64,000 nt of DNA, taken from assembly GCF_024399315.1 (NCBI RefSeq), contig NZ_CP075170.1:3348001-3412000 (forward strand), written 5' to 3'. Both the position numbers and the translations under genes were made by a program. The stretch is from Chryseobacterium sp. MA9 (GTDB lineage Bacteria; Bacteroidota; Bacteroidia; Flavobacteriales; Weeksellaceae). How positions within the stretch are numbered: position 1 is the first letter of the stretch; each line of letters opens with the position of its first letter. The notes beneath the pieces were generated by a model. That model was not told the origin of the DNA and searched no databases. It was given only the letters and a program-made list of their open reading frames with translations. Of the stretch, positions 15,772-24,176 are shown in pieces.

Positions 15772-16467
15772 CTATTTAATTTCAAAATAAAAACCTTGCT
15801 CTTCAAGCTCTTTATATTTTTCTTTATTGAATGTAAAAAGCTTACCGGGTCTGCCGCTGCCTTCTTTTTTAACATTATTGGTTTCGTTAAGCAACCCGTA
15901 ACTCATGATTTTCTTGCGGAAATTTCTTCTGTCGATTTCCTGTCCCACAATCGTTTTATAGAGATTTTCAAGGTCTGAGAAGGGGAATTCTTCATTGAGA
16001 AGATTGAAACCGATTGGCTGATATTGAATTTTTGTGCGAAGTCTTTTTAAGGCTGTCTCTATAATTGTTTTGTGGTCAAAAGCCACTGAGGGAAGTTTAT
16101 TAATGCTGAACCATTGTGCATCTTCAGCATCAGAGTCTGCAAACAGTTCATGATAAGATGGGTTCACAAGTCCCAGATAAGCCACAGAAACTACCCTGTT
16201 TCTCGGATCCCGACCCAGATTACCAAATGTGTAGAGCTGTTCCAGAAAATCGGGTTTTATGCCTGCTTCTTCATAGAGTTCCCGTTTTACCGCATCATCC
16301 ACGCTTTCATCATCGAGAACAAGTCCCCCCGGAAGAGCCCAGCCTCCTTTAAAAGGTTCAATATTTCTTTTAATCAGAAGGATCTGAAGATCTTTTTTAT
16401 CAAAATATCCGAAAATGACGGCATCTACAGCCACTTTTATATCCTGTAATTTTTTTGGAGACTCCAT
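15772..16467 (-). CDS. NrtR-like Nudix domain transcriptional regulator
   Basis: 231 residues. The N-terminal Nudix domain has a complete Nudix box (G48-x5-E54-x7-R62-E63-L-x-E66-E67-x-G69), so hydrolase activity may be kept. The C-terminal part (about 150-231) is the winged-helix domain of NrtR-type regulators, with RKKIMSYGLL and GRPGKLFTFN. NrtR proteins sense ADP-ribose or related metabolites and repress NAD-metabolism genes; related Nudix regulators such as Bacteroidota AraR sense sugars. The adjoining ADP-ribose genes and shared operators favour the NAD role. Operator O1 precedes its own start, indicating autoregulation. Confidence 0.82.
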   Translation of the reverse strand: MESPKKLQDIKVAVDAVIFGYFDKKDLQILLIKRNIEPFKGGWALPGGLVLDDESVDDAVKRELYEEAGIKPDFLEQLYTFGNLGRDPRNRVVSVAYLGLVNPSYHELFADSDAEDAQWFSINKLPSVAFDHKTIIETALKRLRTKIQYQPIGFNLLNEEFPFSDLENLYKTIVGQEIDRRNFRKKIMSYGLLNETNNVKKEGSGRPGKLFTFNKEKYKELEEQGFYFEIK

Positions 16468-16476
16468 AATTAATTT

Positions 16477-16498
16477 GCGTTACGAATACACAAAATTA
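16477..16498 (-). promoter_or_regulatory. Operator O1 and -7 box of the Nudix regulator gene
   Basis: GCGTTACGAATACAC (16477-16491) fits GYGTTA-N4-KACRC. Its final C begins CAAAATTA (16491-16498), the minus-strand -7 box TAATTTTG. The operator and -7 box are in the same register as O3 and its promoter. Confidence 0.65.
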
Positions 16499-16589
16499 CA
16501 ATTTATGCTCAAAATAAAAAATAATTTCGTTTATAATAAAAGTTCCTATCTTTAAGTTATCATTCTAACCATCTTAAAACTAAATTATT

Positions 16590-17234
16590 ATGAAAAATTT
16601 ATTAACAATTCTTTCTGCTGCTTTTTTATTAATAGCTTGTGAGAAGGGAAAAACAACTGCTGCCAATGGTACTGATAAAACAGATTCTACTGCTGCAAAC
16701 TCTGAATGGAAGCCTGTAGATTCTGCAACGGCTATGAAAGCCTGGATAGAGTACTCTACTCCCGGAGAAATGCACAAAATGCTGGCAAAATCTGATGGAA
16801 CCTGGACAGGAGAAACTACAATGTGGATGGAAAACGGAGCAAAACCTACGGTGAGTAAATCCGAGGCTACTAATAAAATGATGTATGGCGGACGTTATCA
16901 GATCACCAATCACAAAGGAGGCTTTATGGGAATGCCATTTGAAGGGATGAGCATTGTAGGATATGACAACTCAAAGAAAAAGTTTGTCAGTACATGGATA
17001 GACAATATGGGATCCGGAATCATGCATAGTGAAGGAGATTGGAATGCTTCCACGAAATCGGTTGAGTTTAAAGGAAAAATGACTGATCCTTCGAGACCAG
17101 GAAAGGATTGTGATTTCAGAGAAGTTTTCACATTTGTAGATGATAATACTCAAAAACTGGAAATGTACGGTCCTGATTCCAAAACAGGGAAAGAGTACAA
17201 AACCATGGAAATAAAATACACCCGTAAGAAATAA
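16590..17234 (+). CDS. DUF1579 family lipoprotein
   Basis: 214 residues. A lipoprotein signal (MKNLLTILSAAFLLIAC) ends in a lipobox cysteine at residue 17, followed by a low-complexity Ser/Thr/Ala linker to about 40. The rest matches DUF1579, a beta-barrel-like domain with a typical SDGTWTGETTMWMENG start and DCDFREVFTFVDDNTQKLEMYG end. The product should be anchored in the envelope; its function is unknown. It stands alone between a weak TATCTTTA promoter-like box (16547-16554) and a bidirectional terminator. Confidence 0.8.
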   Translation: MKNLLTILSAAFLLIACEKGKTTAANGTDKTDSTAANSEWKPVDSATAMKAWIEYSTPGEMHKMLAKSDGTWTGETTMWMENGAKPTVSKSEATNKMMYGGRYQITNHKGGFMGMPFEGMSIVGYDNSKKKFVSTWIDNMGSGIMHSEGDWNASTKSVEFKGKMTDPSRPGKDCDFREVFTFVDDNTQKLEMYGPDSKTGKEYKTMEIKYTRKK

Positions 17235-17241
17235 ATTAATA

Positions 17242-17269
17242 AAAAACCGCTTCATCCGAAGCGGTTTTT
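17242..17269. terminator. Bidirectional intrinsic terminator
   Basis: AAAAACCGCTTC (17242-17253) and GAAGCGGTTTTT (17258-17269) form a perfect 12-bp stem with an ATCC loop. It ends both the DUF1579 gene and convergent lepA. Confidence 0.9.
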
Positions 17270-17282
17270 ATTTTATAAGGAA

Positions 17283-19079
17283 TTAATCATTCAGTTTTAA
17301 TACAGCCATGAACGCTGATTGTGGTACTTCTACTCTACCAATCTGCTTCATTTTCTTTTTACCTTCTTTCTGCTTTTCCAATAGCTTACGCTTTCTGGAA
17401 ATATCTCCACCGTAACATTTTGCGGTAACGTCTTTTCTTAAGGCTTTAATAGTTTCTCTGGCGATTACTTTCGTACCTAATGCAGCCTGAACAGCAATAT
17501 CAAACTGCTGTCTCGGAATCAGCTCACGAAGTTTCTCACACATTCTTTTACCAATGTAATAAGCGTTAGAATCGTGAATCAAAGAAGACAATGCATCTAC
17601 CATATCACCATTGATCAGGATATCCATTTTTACAAGCTTGGAAGCTCTGAATCCGATCGGGTGATAATCGAATGAAGCATATCCCTTAGAGATTGATTTT
17701 AATCTGTCATAGAAGTCAAATACAACTTCAGCAAGCGGCATATTGAAAATCAATTCAACTCTTTCTGATGTTAAATAACTTTGGTTAACAATTTCTCCTC
17801 TCTTTTCGATACATAAAGTCATTACTGCTCCTACGAAATCGGATTTTGTAATGATAGAAGCCTTGATGAAAGGTTCTTCTACTCTATCCATCGTTGAAGG
17901 GTCCATCATTTCAGATGGGTTATTGATCAGAATCGGAACTTCAGGTTCTTTTTTAGTATATCCAAAATATGAAACGTTCGGTACTGTTGTAATTACGTTC
18001 ATATTAAACTCTCTGTCAAGACGTTCCTGAACGATTTCCATGTGAAGCATTCCTAAGAATCCGCAACGGAAACCAAAACCAAGAGCGGCAGAACTTTCCG
18101 GCTCGAAAACCAAAGAAGCATCGTTCAGTCTTAATTTTTCAAGGGAGAACCTAAGCTCTTCAAAATCCTCAGAATCAATTGGATAAATACCAGCAAATAC
18201 CATTGGCTTTACTTCTTCGAATCCATCGATAGGACCTTCAGCTGGTTTTTCAAAAGAAGTGATTGTATCTCCTACTTTTACCTCACGGGCATCTTTGATC
18301 CCGGAAACCAGATATCCTACATCTCCACACTGAATAGTTTTCTTCGGAACCTGCTTCAATTTCAATGTCCCTACTTCATCAGCTCCATATTCTTTTCCGG
18401 TTGCGAAGAACTTAATCTTTTCATTTTTAGTAATACTTCCGTTCACAACTTTGAAATAGGCTTCAATTCCTCTGAACGGGTTGTATACAGAGTCAAAAAT
18501 CAGGGCCTGAAGCGGTCCGTCTGGATTTCCTACCGGAGCAGGAATTCTTTCTACGATCTGCTCCAAAAGATGAAGAACACCCTCTCCCGTTTTTCCTGAA
18601 ACTCTCAGTACATCTTCATATTCACATCCGATAAGATTCATAATCTCATCGGTTACTTCTTCAGGGTTTGCAGACGGAAGGTCAATTTTATTTAGAATCG
18701 GAATGATCGTCAAATCATTTTCCAATGCCAGATACAGGTTGCTGATGGTTTGTGCCTGAATACTCTGTGCAGCATCTACAATAAGAAGCGCTCCTTCACA
18801 GGCAGCAATAGAACGGGATACTTCATAAGAAAAGTCAACGTGTCCCGGTGTATCAATAAGGTTTAAAATATATTTTTCTCCTTTATACTCATAATCCATC
18901 TGGATGGCGTGTGACTTGATTGTAATCCCACGTTCTTTCTCCAAATCCATATCATCAAGCGTCTGAGACTGTAATTCTCTTTGGGTAACGGTATTTGTAT
19001 ACTCCAATAGACGGTCTGCCAGGGTACTTTTACCGTGGTCGATATGAGCGATTATGCAAAAATTTCGTATGTTTTTCAT
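17283..19079 (-). CDS. lepA: Translation elongation factor 4 (back-translocase)
   Basis: 598 residues, the usual LepA length. GTPase motifs are clear: [16 protein letters not shown] (G1), RGITIKSHA (G2), DTPGHVDF (G3) and NKIDLP (G4). EF-G-like domains II, III and V follow, and the LepA-specific C-terminal domain ends with [29 protein letters not shown]. LepA binds stalled ribosomes and promotes reverse translocation or initiation quality control. A -7 box TATCTTTG (minus strand, 19099-19106) lies 20 bp before the start. Confidence 0.97.
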   Translation of the reverse strand: MKNIRNFCIIAHIDHGKSTLADRLLEYTNTVTQRELQSQTLDDMDLEKERGITIKSHAIQMDYEYKGEKYILNLIDTPGHVDFSYEVSRSIAACEGALLIVDAAQSIQAQTISNLYLALENDLTIIPILNKIDLPSANPEEVTDEIMNLIGCEYEDVLRVSGKTGEGVLHLLEQIVERIPAPVGNPDGPLQALIFDSVYNPFRGIEAYFKVVNGSITKNEKIKFFATGKEYGADEVGTLKLKQVPKKTIQCGDVGYLVSGIKDAREVKVGDTITSFEKPAEGPIDGFEEVKPMVFAGIYPIDSEDFEELRFSLEKLRLNDASLVFEPESSAALGFGFRCGFLGMLHMEIVQERLDREFNMNVITTVPNVSYFGYTKKEPEVPILINNPSEMMDPSTMDRVEEPFIKASIITKSDFVGAVMTLCIEKRGEIVNQSYLTSERVELIFNMPLAEVVFDFYDRLKSISKGYASFDYHPIGFRASKLVKMDILINGDMVDALSSLIHDSNAYYIGKRMCEKLRELIPRQQFDIAVQAALGTKVIARETIKALRKDVTAKCYGGDISRKRKLLEKQKEGKKKMKQIGRVEVPQSAFMAVLKLND

Positions 19080-19263
19080 TTAAGAATCTTGTAGTTTGCA
19101 AAGATAAGAAAATGAAAGTGAATTTATCACACATAATTTAGAAGCGTAAATTAACTTATCATTCAACTTAAAAATATTAAATTAAAACTCTTTCGCCCAC
19201 TTATTTTATCAATGAAAATTTGAATGGAAAAATCGTATTCAAAATCCAAAAACGGAATTATTT

Positions 19264-20289
19264 TTACTTTGATCTACCAAAATTTTCTGGTAAAATATAC
19301 TCCCCTGTGAGTGCATCAATTCCAACTCTATAATACTTTGCATTTTGTTTGCGGGCTTTTGAAGAAGCAACATCTATTACAGCACCTATTATACCGCCTA
19401 TTATACCAAAAGACGCTGCTCCTGCAATGGTCATTGTATTATTCTGTGGAAATAACTCCTCTTCGGATGCCATTATAAAGAAACCATTATTGTCTTTTTC
19501 AATTTCAATGAGACTTGTGGGTGTTTTTTTATAGACAATTCCGTTATCAACAACGGCAAAAACTTCTCTGCTTAAATTATCATAATCATCAACTCTTTTC
19601 ACTCCTTTAATTACCCCGTCTTTATTCTTTCTTACCATAAGCTCCTTATCCGGCTTTTGCATCGCAAATGACTCATAATCTTTATAAACACCATCTGTAA
19701 AAGACTCTGAACTAAAAATTGGCAATTTTTCAGATATTACCTTTTCATAATTTTCCATATCTGTCTCAAAAATTGGAATATTCAACTCTTTTATATCGTA
19801 AGAATCCTTTATTATATTAGAAAATTCTGCTGATATACTGGCAGCTATTGCTCTTGTAATATAAGCGTGATCTTTCTGTTGATAATCTTTTGAAATTCTA
19901 TTTTTTTTAAGAAAATAATATTGATTATTTTTTTTAAGAAAAGTTGCTATCCGCATCTCCAAATGCCCCTTAATTGATCTTTCTGTTAGTATATCTTCAA
20001 CTTTTAAATGCTCCAGCATAAAGAAATATTGATTACTTCCACGCTCTTTATTATATTCTATAAACCAGTCTGAAAATAATTTTTCCAGATCATCCTTTTC
20101 AAATTTTACTTCATAGGGATCTTTTCTATGAGATACAATTCCAATGAATTTATCCTCTCTTCTGTCAAGTAATGTAAGAGATTCGGCAGTATGATTTTTA
20201 TCTTTTATACTCTTTCTGAGCTCTATAAATTGATATTTTTGAGCAGAAATAAAGATAGGGAACAGGAAAAATAACAGTCTTTTTTTCAT
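19264..20289 (-). CDS. Exported hypothetical protein with glycine-rich membrane segment
   Basis: 341 residues with a signal peptide (MKKRLLFFLFPIFISAQ). Most of the chain is charged and beta-rich, with no family I recognise. Near the C-terminus (about 280-310) AGAASFGIIGGIIGAVIDVASS is a glycine-rich hydrophobic segment like those of glycine-zipper proteins, followed by a polar tail (YYRVGIDALTGEYILPENFG). It probably sits in the periplasm or is associated with the outer membrane. It is monocistronic, with no informative neighbour. Confidence 0.65.
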   Translation of the reverse strand: MKKRLLFFLFPIFISAQKYQFIELRKSIKDKNHTAESLTLLDRREDKFIGIVSHRKDPYEVKFEKDDLEKLFSDWFIEYNKERGSNQYFFMLEHLKVEDILTERSIKGHLEMRIATFLKKNNQYYFLKKNRISKDYQQKDHAYITRAIAASISAEFSNIIKDSYDIKELNIPIFETDMENYEKVISEKLPIFSSESFTDGVYKDYESFAMQKPDKELMVRKNKDGVIKGVKRVDDYDNLSREVFAVVDNGIVYKKTPTSLIEIEKDNNGFFIMASEEELFPQNNTMTIAGAASFGIIGGIIGAVIDVASSKARKQNAKYYRVGIDALTGEYILPENFGRSK

Positions 20290-20331
20290 ATTTGTTTTTC
20301 AGCAAAATTAAAAATTTTGATAAATAATTAA

Positions 20332-20363
20332 ACGGCTCTCACAGAGAATTCTGTAAGAGCCGT
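20332..20363 (-). terminator. Terminator of the ECF sigma operon
   Basis: ACGGCTCTCACAGA (20332-20345) pairs with TCTGTAAGAGCCGT (20350-20363) with one mismatch, around a GAAT loop. The minus-strand tail is only moderately T-rich. Confidence 0.7.
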
Positions 20364-20385
20364 CCAACATTAAAAAAATAAACTA

Positions 20386-20895
20386 TTATGGGTTTTGTTT
20401 AGGTCCCGAAGCATCTTGATTTCCGTGAGGTTTTCTTTCATCCATTTTATCCTTCATCATTTTCTCGGATTGAAACAGCTTCAGAACTTTCTGGCAGGGA
20501 ATTACCATCTGCATTTTCTCTGCATATTTTTTTCTGTTATCCAACAGTTTTTGTCCTACTTCAAAGCTTTGCTGCAATTTAGCTTTTGCTTCTTCATCCG
20601 TTAAAGCTTCAGGGTCAAATCCCGGATCAAACTGACTCTTTATCTGCTTCTGGCTTTCCAGGTATTCATTGTATAGCTGTGTAAATTCAGCTTTATCACT
20701 TGGATCAACATTCAGATTATCCATGATCATATTGTTCCTGAATTTCTTCAGGAGCTCTTTTCTCTCTTCCGGAGAAAGATTATTGATGACTTCCTTTCGT
20801 TGCTTAGGGTCCATCTTCTTCCAGTCGTAATCAGTTCTTTGGGCATTTAATCCAAAGCCATAAATAATCAAAAACGTCAATAATATCTTTTTCAT
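20386..20895 (-). CDS. Exported helical protein of a sigma-factor operon
   Basis: 169 residues: signal peptide (MKKILLTFLIIYGFGLNAQ), then a highly charged helical body. The motif LSPEERKELLKKFRNNMI resembles the helical hairpins of Spy/CpxP-like periplasmic proteins but the LTxxQ motif is not obvious. The last 20 residues are polar (MDERKPHGNQDASG). It is 6 bp downstream of the putative anti-sigma gene, so periplasmic stress sensing or buffering is a plausible role. The family is unknown to me. Confidence 0.7.
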   Translation of the reverse strand: MKKILLTFLIIYGFGLNAQRTDYDWKKMDPKQRKEVINNLSPEERKELLKKFRNNMIMDNLNVDPSDKAEFTQLYNEYLESQKQIKSQFDPGFDPEALTDEEAKAKLQQSFEVGQKLLDNRKKYAEKMQMVIPCQKVLKLFQSEKMMKDKMDERKPHGNQDASGPKQNP

Positions 20896-20901
20896 TTTCT
20901 T

Positions 20902-21444
20902 TTAATTATAAATATCCAAATAAACGTCCTGAGTCGAATTACTTGCTAACTCTGCAATTTCAGAATTAGAAAACGAGTCCAGATATTCATTCATTCGTGT
21001 TTCTTCTTTTTTCTTTACAGTTTTCACCTGTTTTGGTGTCTCAATTGTTTTTTCAGTTTCGTTTACACTTTTATAAGCATAAGTATCATTACTCTTTTGA
21101 TTTTCAACTGTTTGATTATTATTTTCAACAGAAGTTAAATCAGATTTTAAAGTTTCGTAAGCGAGTTCACCTTCTGTTTTGGGTTCTTTGGTATTGGCAG
21201 CATACGCTGTTTCAGAATTCAATCCTTTTTGAGTAGAATCATTATCCGAATTGAAAACATAAGTTGCTCCAAAGATCAAAGCCAGTGATGCCGCTGCTGC
21301 ATACATCCAGTTCAGTTTAAAGACAGGTGCTTTTTTACTTGTCTTTATATCATTCATAACGTTCTCCTGAATATTTTCAAACATATTATCAGGAACTGTG
21401 TAAATGTTTTTACGCTCTAATTTTTCTATGTCGAACTCTTTCAT
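20902..21444 (-). CDS. Putative anti-sigma factor, single-pass membrane protein
   Basis: 180 residues from MKEFDIEKL (21444); an upstream alternative start at 21459 adds MIPTK. The N-terminal 45 residues (YTVPDNMFENIQENVMNDI) are cytoplasmic. One membrane segment (WMYAAAASLALIFGATYVF) follows, and then a long acidic, Ser/Asn-rich periplasmic region ends in LASNSTQDVYLDIYN. The layout and position directly after an ECF sigma gene suggest an anti-sigma factor, although no zinc-binding anti-sigma motif is present. Confidence 0.7.
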   Translation of the reverse strand: MKEFDIEKLERKNIYTVPDNMFENIQENVMNDIKTSKKAPVFKLNWMYAAAASLALIFGATYVFNSDNDSTQKGLNSETAYAANTKEPKTEGELAYETLKSDLTSVENNNQTVENQKSNDTYAYKSVNETEKTIETPKQVKTVKKKEETRMNEYLDSFSNSEIAELASNSTQDVYLDIYN

Positions 21445-21463
21445 CTTTGTTGGGATCAAAAAA

Positions 21464-22015
21464 TTATCTTTCGTAATTTTCTTTAATATAATCTTCTATT
21501 TTCTGTTTAGCATAATGATAATTCGTTTTCAAAGTTCCTACTGACATATCTACAATTTTTGATATTTCTTCGTAGGGCAAATCATCATAATACCGCATCA
21601 TAAATACCAGTTTCTGCTTTTCGGGCAGGCTTTGTATGGCGTTCTGCAGCAAAATCTGTATTTCTTCGGCATCTCCTTCTGTATTGTCAGCCACAAGATT
21701 CTGCATGTGATACTCCGGATCTTCATCAGTTTTCTGCATCTTCTTCATTTTATTCACCTGCTGTAATGCTTCATTGGTTGCAATTCTGTACAACCAAGTG
21801 TACAGCTGGCTATCATTTTTGAACTGATGAAAATTTTGATAAGCTTTAATAAAAGTTTCCTGCAAAGTATCCTGTGCAAGATCTCCGTCCACAATAATTC
21901 TTCTTATGTGCCAGTACAATCTGCTTTGATAGGCATCCATCAAGGCCCGGACACCTTTATCCTGGGTCCGTGGATTCTGCATCAACGAAATAATTTCCGC
22001 GTCCTTAATCTTCAT
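21464..22015 (-). CDS. ECF-type RNA polymerase sigma factor
   Basis: 183 residues with sigma region 2 (LAQDTLQETFIKAYQNFHQF and LYTWLYRIATNEALQQ) and region 4 helix-turn-helix (LPEKQKLVFMMRYYDDLPYEEISKIVDMSVGTLKTNYHYAKQKI, landmarks LPEKQ and DMSVGT). It recruits RNA polymerase to a stress or envelope regulon. It leads a three-gene operon with a membrane protein and an exported protein, the usual set-up for signal transfer across the inner membrane. Its own promoter is of the housekeeping kind, so autoregulation is not evident. Confidence 0.92.
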   Translation of the reverse strand: MKIKDAEIISLMQNPRTQDKGVRALMDAYQSRLYWHIRRIIVDGDLAQDTLQETFIKAYQNFHQFKNDSQLYTWLYRIATNEALQQVNKMKKMQKTDEDPEYHMQNLVADNTEGDAEEIQILLQNAIQSLPEKQKLVFMMRYYDDLPYEEISKIVDMSVGTLKTNYHYAKQKIEDYIKENYER

Positions 22016-22041
22016 GAGATGCCTTACATTGTTTTGGATTA

Positions 22042-22074
22042 CAAAAATAACTGAAAGTTAAATTAAATCTTCAA
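22042..22074 (-). promoter_or_regulatory. Promoter of the ECF sigma operon
   Basis: On the minus strand, -7 box TATTTTTG (22042-22049) and -33 TTG (22072-22074) have a 22-bp spacer, within the Bacteroidota range. Confidence 0.5.
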
Positions 22075-22185
22075 TTTTCAATTTAAATATTTAAAATAAT
22101 ATGAGACACTTACGCAATAAACGTGCCCATATTGAAGTACAGGATTTCTGAGGACATCTTCCTTTTCCGGCTCAGCTTAAAATCT

Positions 22186-22193
22186 TATATTTG
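22186..22193 (+). promoter_or_regulatory. -7 box almost abutting the DUF2520 gene start
   Basis: TATATTTG matches TAnnTTTG and ends 4 bp before the ATG at 22198. Transcription would begin at or within a few bases of the start codon, suggesting a leaderless mRNA. Confidence 0.45.
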
Positions 22194-22197
22194 TTAT

Positions 22198-22947
22198 ATG
22201 CAAATTGTAATCATCGGTTCCGGAAATGTTGCCTATCATATCGCAAAAGCTTTCACTTTGAAAAGCATTCCCCTGGCCCAGATTTTTGGCAGGAACGAAA
22301 AAGAATTAAGTAAGATTTCAGAAGAATTAAACATTCCTTATTCCACAGACCATCTGGAGGAGGCAGATCTTTATATCATCTGTGTAAGTGATAATTCTGT
22401 AGAAGAAGTTTCAAAGATCATTGCCAAAAAAGACTGTTTGGTTGCCCATACATCAGGATCGCTTCCAAAAGAAGCCTTAACTGGTGAGTACAGAAAAGCC
22501 AGCTTCTACCCTTTACAGACTTTTTCAAAATCCAAAGAACTGGAGTATGAAAAAATACCATTTTTCGTAGAGGCAGAAAATGAAGGAGATCAGAAAATAT
22601 TGCTTGACCTCGCTTCACAGATTTCTGAGAAAGTAATGGAAAGCAGCCACGAAAAAAGAAAATATATTCATTTAACAGCTGTTTTCGCCTGTAATTTTGT
22701 AAATCATCTTTTTTCAAGGGCTAAAGAAATTTCGGATTCTCAGGATATTCCGTTTGATTATTTCTTACCGCTGATTGATGAAACGGTTCAGAAAATTTAT
22801 GAAATTGAACCTAAACAGGCACAGACCGGACCTGCAGTGAGAAATGATGTAAGAATTTTACAGCTGCATGAACAGTTATTAAAAGACGAAAGTCTTGAAA
22901 TTTATAAAACAATGAATCATTCTATTCAGAAAATGTATGAGCTATAA
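22198..22947 (+). CDS. Rossmann-fold DUF2520 protein (NADP-oxidoreductase-like)
   Basis: 249 residues. The dinucleotide-binding motif IIGSGNVAYHIAKAF lies at the very N-terminus, and VAHTSGSLPKEAL and a helical C-terminal DUF2520 domain (HLTAVFACNFVNHLF, QTGPAVRNDVRIL) follow. These proteins resemble ketopantoate or pyrroline-carboxylate reductases; the substrate is not known. The start at MQIVIIGSGN is chosen because the longer frame has no additional conserved sequence and lies across the promoter. It overlaps the KdsC-like gene by 11 bp. Confidence 0.85.
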   Translation: MQIVIIGSGNVAYHIAKAFTLKSIPLAQIFGRNEKELSKISEELNIPYSTDHLEEADLYIICVSDNSVEEVSKIIAKKDCLVAHTSGSLPKEALTGEYRKASFYPLQTFSKSKELEYEKIPFFVEAENEGDQKILLDLASQISEKVMESSHEKRKYIHLTAVFACNFVNHLFSRAKEISDSQDIPFDYFLPLIDETVQKIYEIEPKQAQTGPAVRNDVRILQLHEQLLKDESLEIYKTMNHSIQKMYEL

Positions 22948-23455
22948 AGAGAAATTAAAAGATATTAAGGCATTTGTATTTGATGTTGACGGAGTTTTCA
23001 CAGACGGAAGTGTTTATCTGCTTCCCGGAGGAAATATGTGCAGAGTAATGAATGTTCTGGACGGATATGCAGTAGTGAAAGCATTAAAAAATAATTATTT
23101 GATTGGAGTGATTACCGGCGGAAATGACGAAATGGTAAAACACAGAATCAATTACCTGGGTATCCAGGATTACTATTCGAAATCCCACAACAAAATAGAG
23201 GATTTTGAAGATTTTAAGAGGAAACACAATCTTAAAAATGAAGAAATCCTGACTATGGGTGATGATCTTCCGGATATTCATATTATGGAAAGTTCTGCTA
23301 TTGCGGCATGTCCTGAAAATGCAGTTCCTGAAGTAAAAGGAATCTCCGATTATATTTCTCCGAAAAAAGGAGGAGCCGGAGCAGTACGCGATGTGATTGA
23401 ACAGGTGATGAAGGTCCAGGGAAACTGGCATGATGATAACACTCAATCTGTATAA
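22937..23455 (+). CDS. kdsC: KdsC-type HAD phosphatase (KDO-8-phosphate phosphatase family)
   Basis: 172 residues of the C0-type HAD phosphatase that has no cap domain. FDVDGVFTDGS gives the nucleophile and acid/base aspartates (DVD), GVITGGN motif II, and MGDDLPDIHIM motif IV. KdsC releases phosphate from KDO-8-phosphate for lipopolysaccharide. It shares an 11-bp overlap with the DUF2520 gene and is followed 7 bp later by maf; this three-gene order is common in Bacteroidota. A neuraminate phosphatase role is possible. Confidence 0.85.
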   Translation: MSYKEKLKDIKAFVFDVDGVFTDGSVYLLPGGNMCRVMNVLDGYAVVKALKNNYLIGVITGGNDEMVKHRINYLGIQDYYSKSHNKIEDFEDFKRKHNLKNEEILTMGDDLPDIHIMESSAIAACPENAVPEVKGISDYISPKKGGAGAVRDVIEQVMKVQGNWHDDNTQSV

Positions 23456-23462
23456 TTACGGT

Positions 23463-24026
23463 ATGAAATTACTTTTAGCATCTCAATCGCCAAGAAGAAA
23501 AGAACTTCTTTCAAGCCTTGGTTTTGAATTTGAAGTCGTAAAAATAGACTGTGAAGAAATTCTTCCTGAACATATAAAAATAGAAAAAGCTGCAGCTTAC
23601 CTGTCTGATTTAAAAGCAGATGCTTTCAGACATCTGGAGGCAGATGAAGTTCTGCTGACCGCTGATACTGTAGTAGCTATTGATAATCAGATTCTTGGAA
23701 AGCCTAAAGATGAAGCTGAAGCCTTTAAGATGCTTAAAAGCCTTTCTGGAAGAACCCATCAGGTTTACACAGGAATTACTATCAAAACGACGGATAAATC
23801 CATTACTGAAACCGATGTTGCCGATGTTACTCTTGATAAGCTCTCTGATGAAGAAATAAGCTATTATGTTCAAAACTATAAGCCTTTCGATAAAGCGGGC
23901 AGCTATGGTATTCAGGAATGGCTGGGAATGGCAAAGATCACAAGCCTTACAGGAAGTTTTTATACCATCATGGGACTCCCTACCCATCTTGTTTACAAAA
24001 TATTGAAAGAAACCTCTCTGATTTAA
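23463..24026 (+). CDS. maf: Maf-like nucleotide pyrophosphatase
   Basis: 187 residues. The Maf signature LLASQSPRRKELLSSLGFEFEV opens the protein, with TADTVVAIDNQILGKPKD (catalytic Asp and Lys) in the middle and YKPFDKAGSYGIQEW after it. Maf proteins hydrolyse non-canonical nucleoside triphosphates such as dTTP, UTP or methylated pyrimidines and affect septum formation. The start at MKLLLASQ (23463) is preferred over the upstream ATG, which overlaps kdsC without adding conserved sequence. Confidence 0.93.
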   Translation: MKLLLASQSPRRKELLSSLGFEFEVVKIDCEEILPEHIKIEKAAAYLSDLKADAFRHLEADEVLLTADTVVAIDNQILGKPKDEAEAFKMLKSLSGRTHQVYTGITIKTTDKSITETDVADVTLDKLSDEEISYYVQNYKPFDKAGSYGIQEWLGMAKITSLTGSFYTIMGLPTHLVYKILKETSLI

Positions 24027-24176
24027 GAAATTATTGAAATTTCGAATATCAGTTAAAGAAGAAATAAAATATTTCCACAAGAAATATAAATATTATTCAT
24101 TATAAAATTTTATTATTTTTACAAAATCATCAAACTGCTGATAATAAAAAGCAGATTAGCAAGTTATAATTGAATA

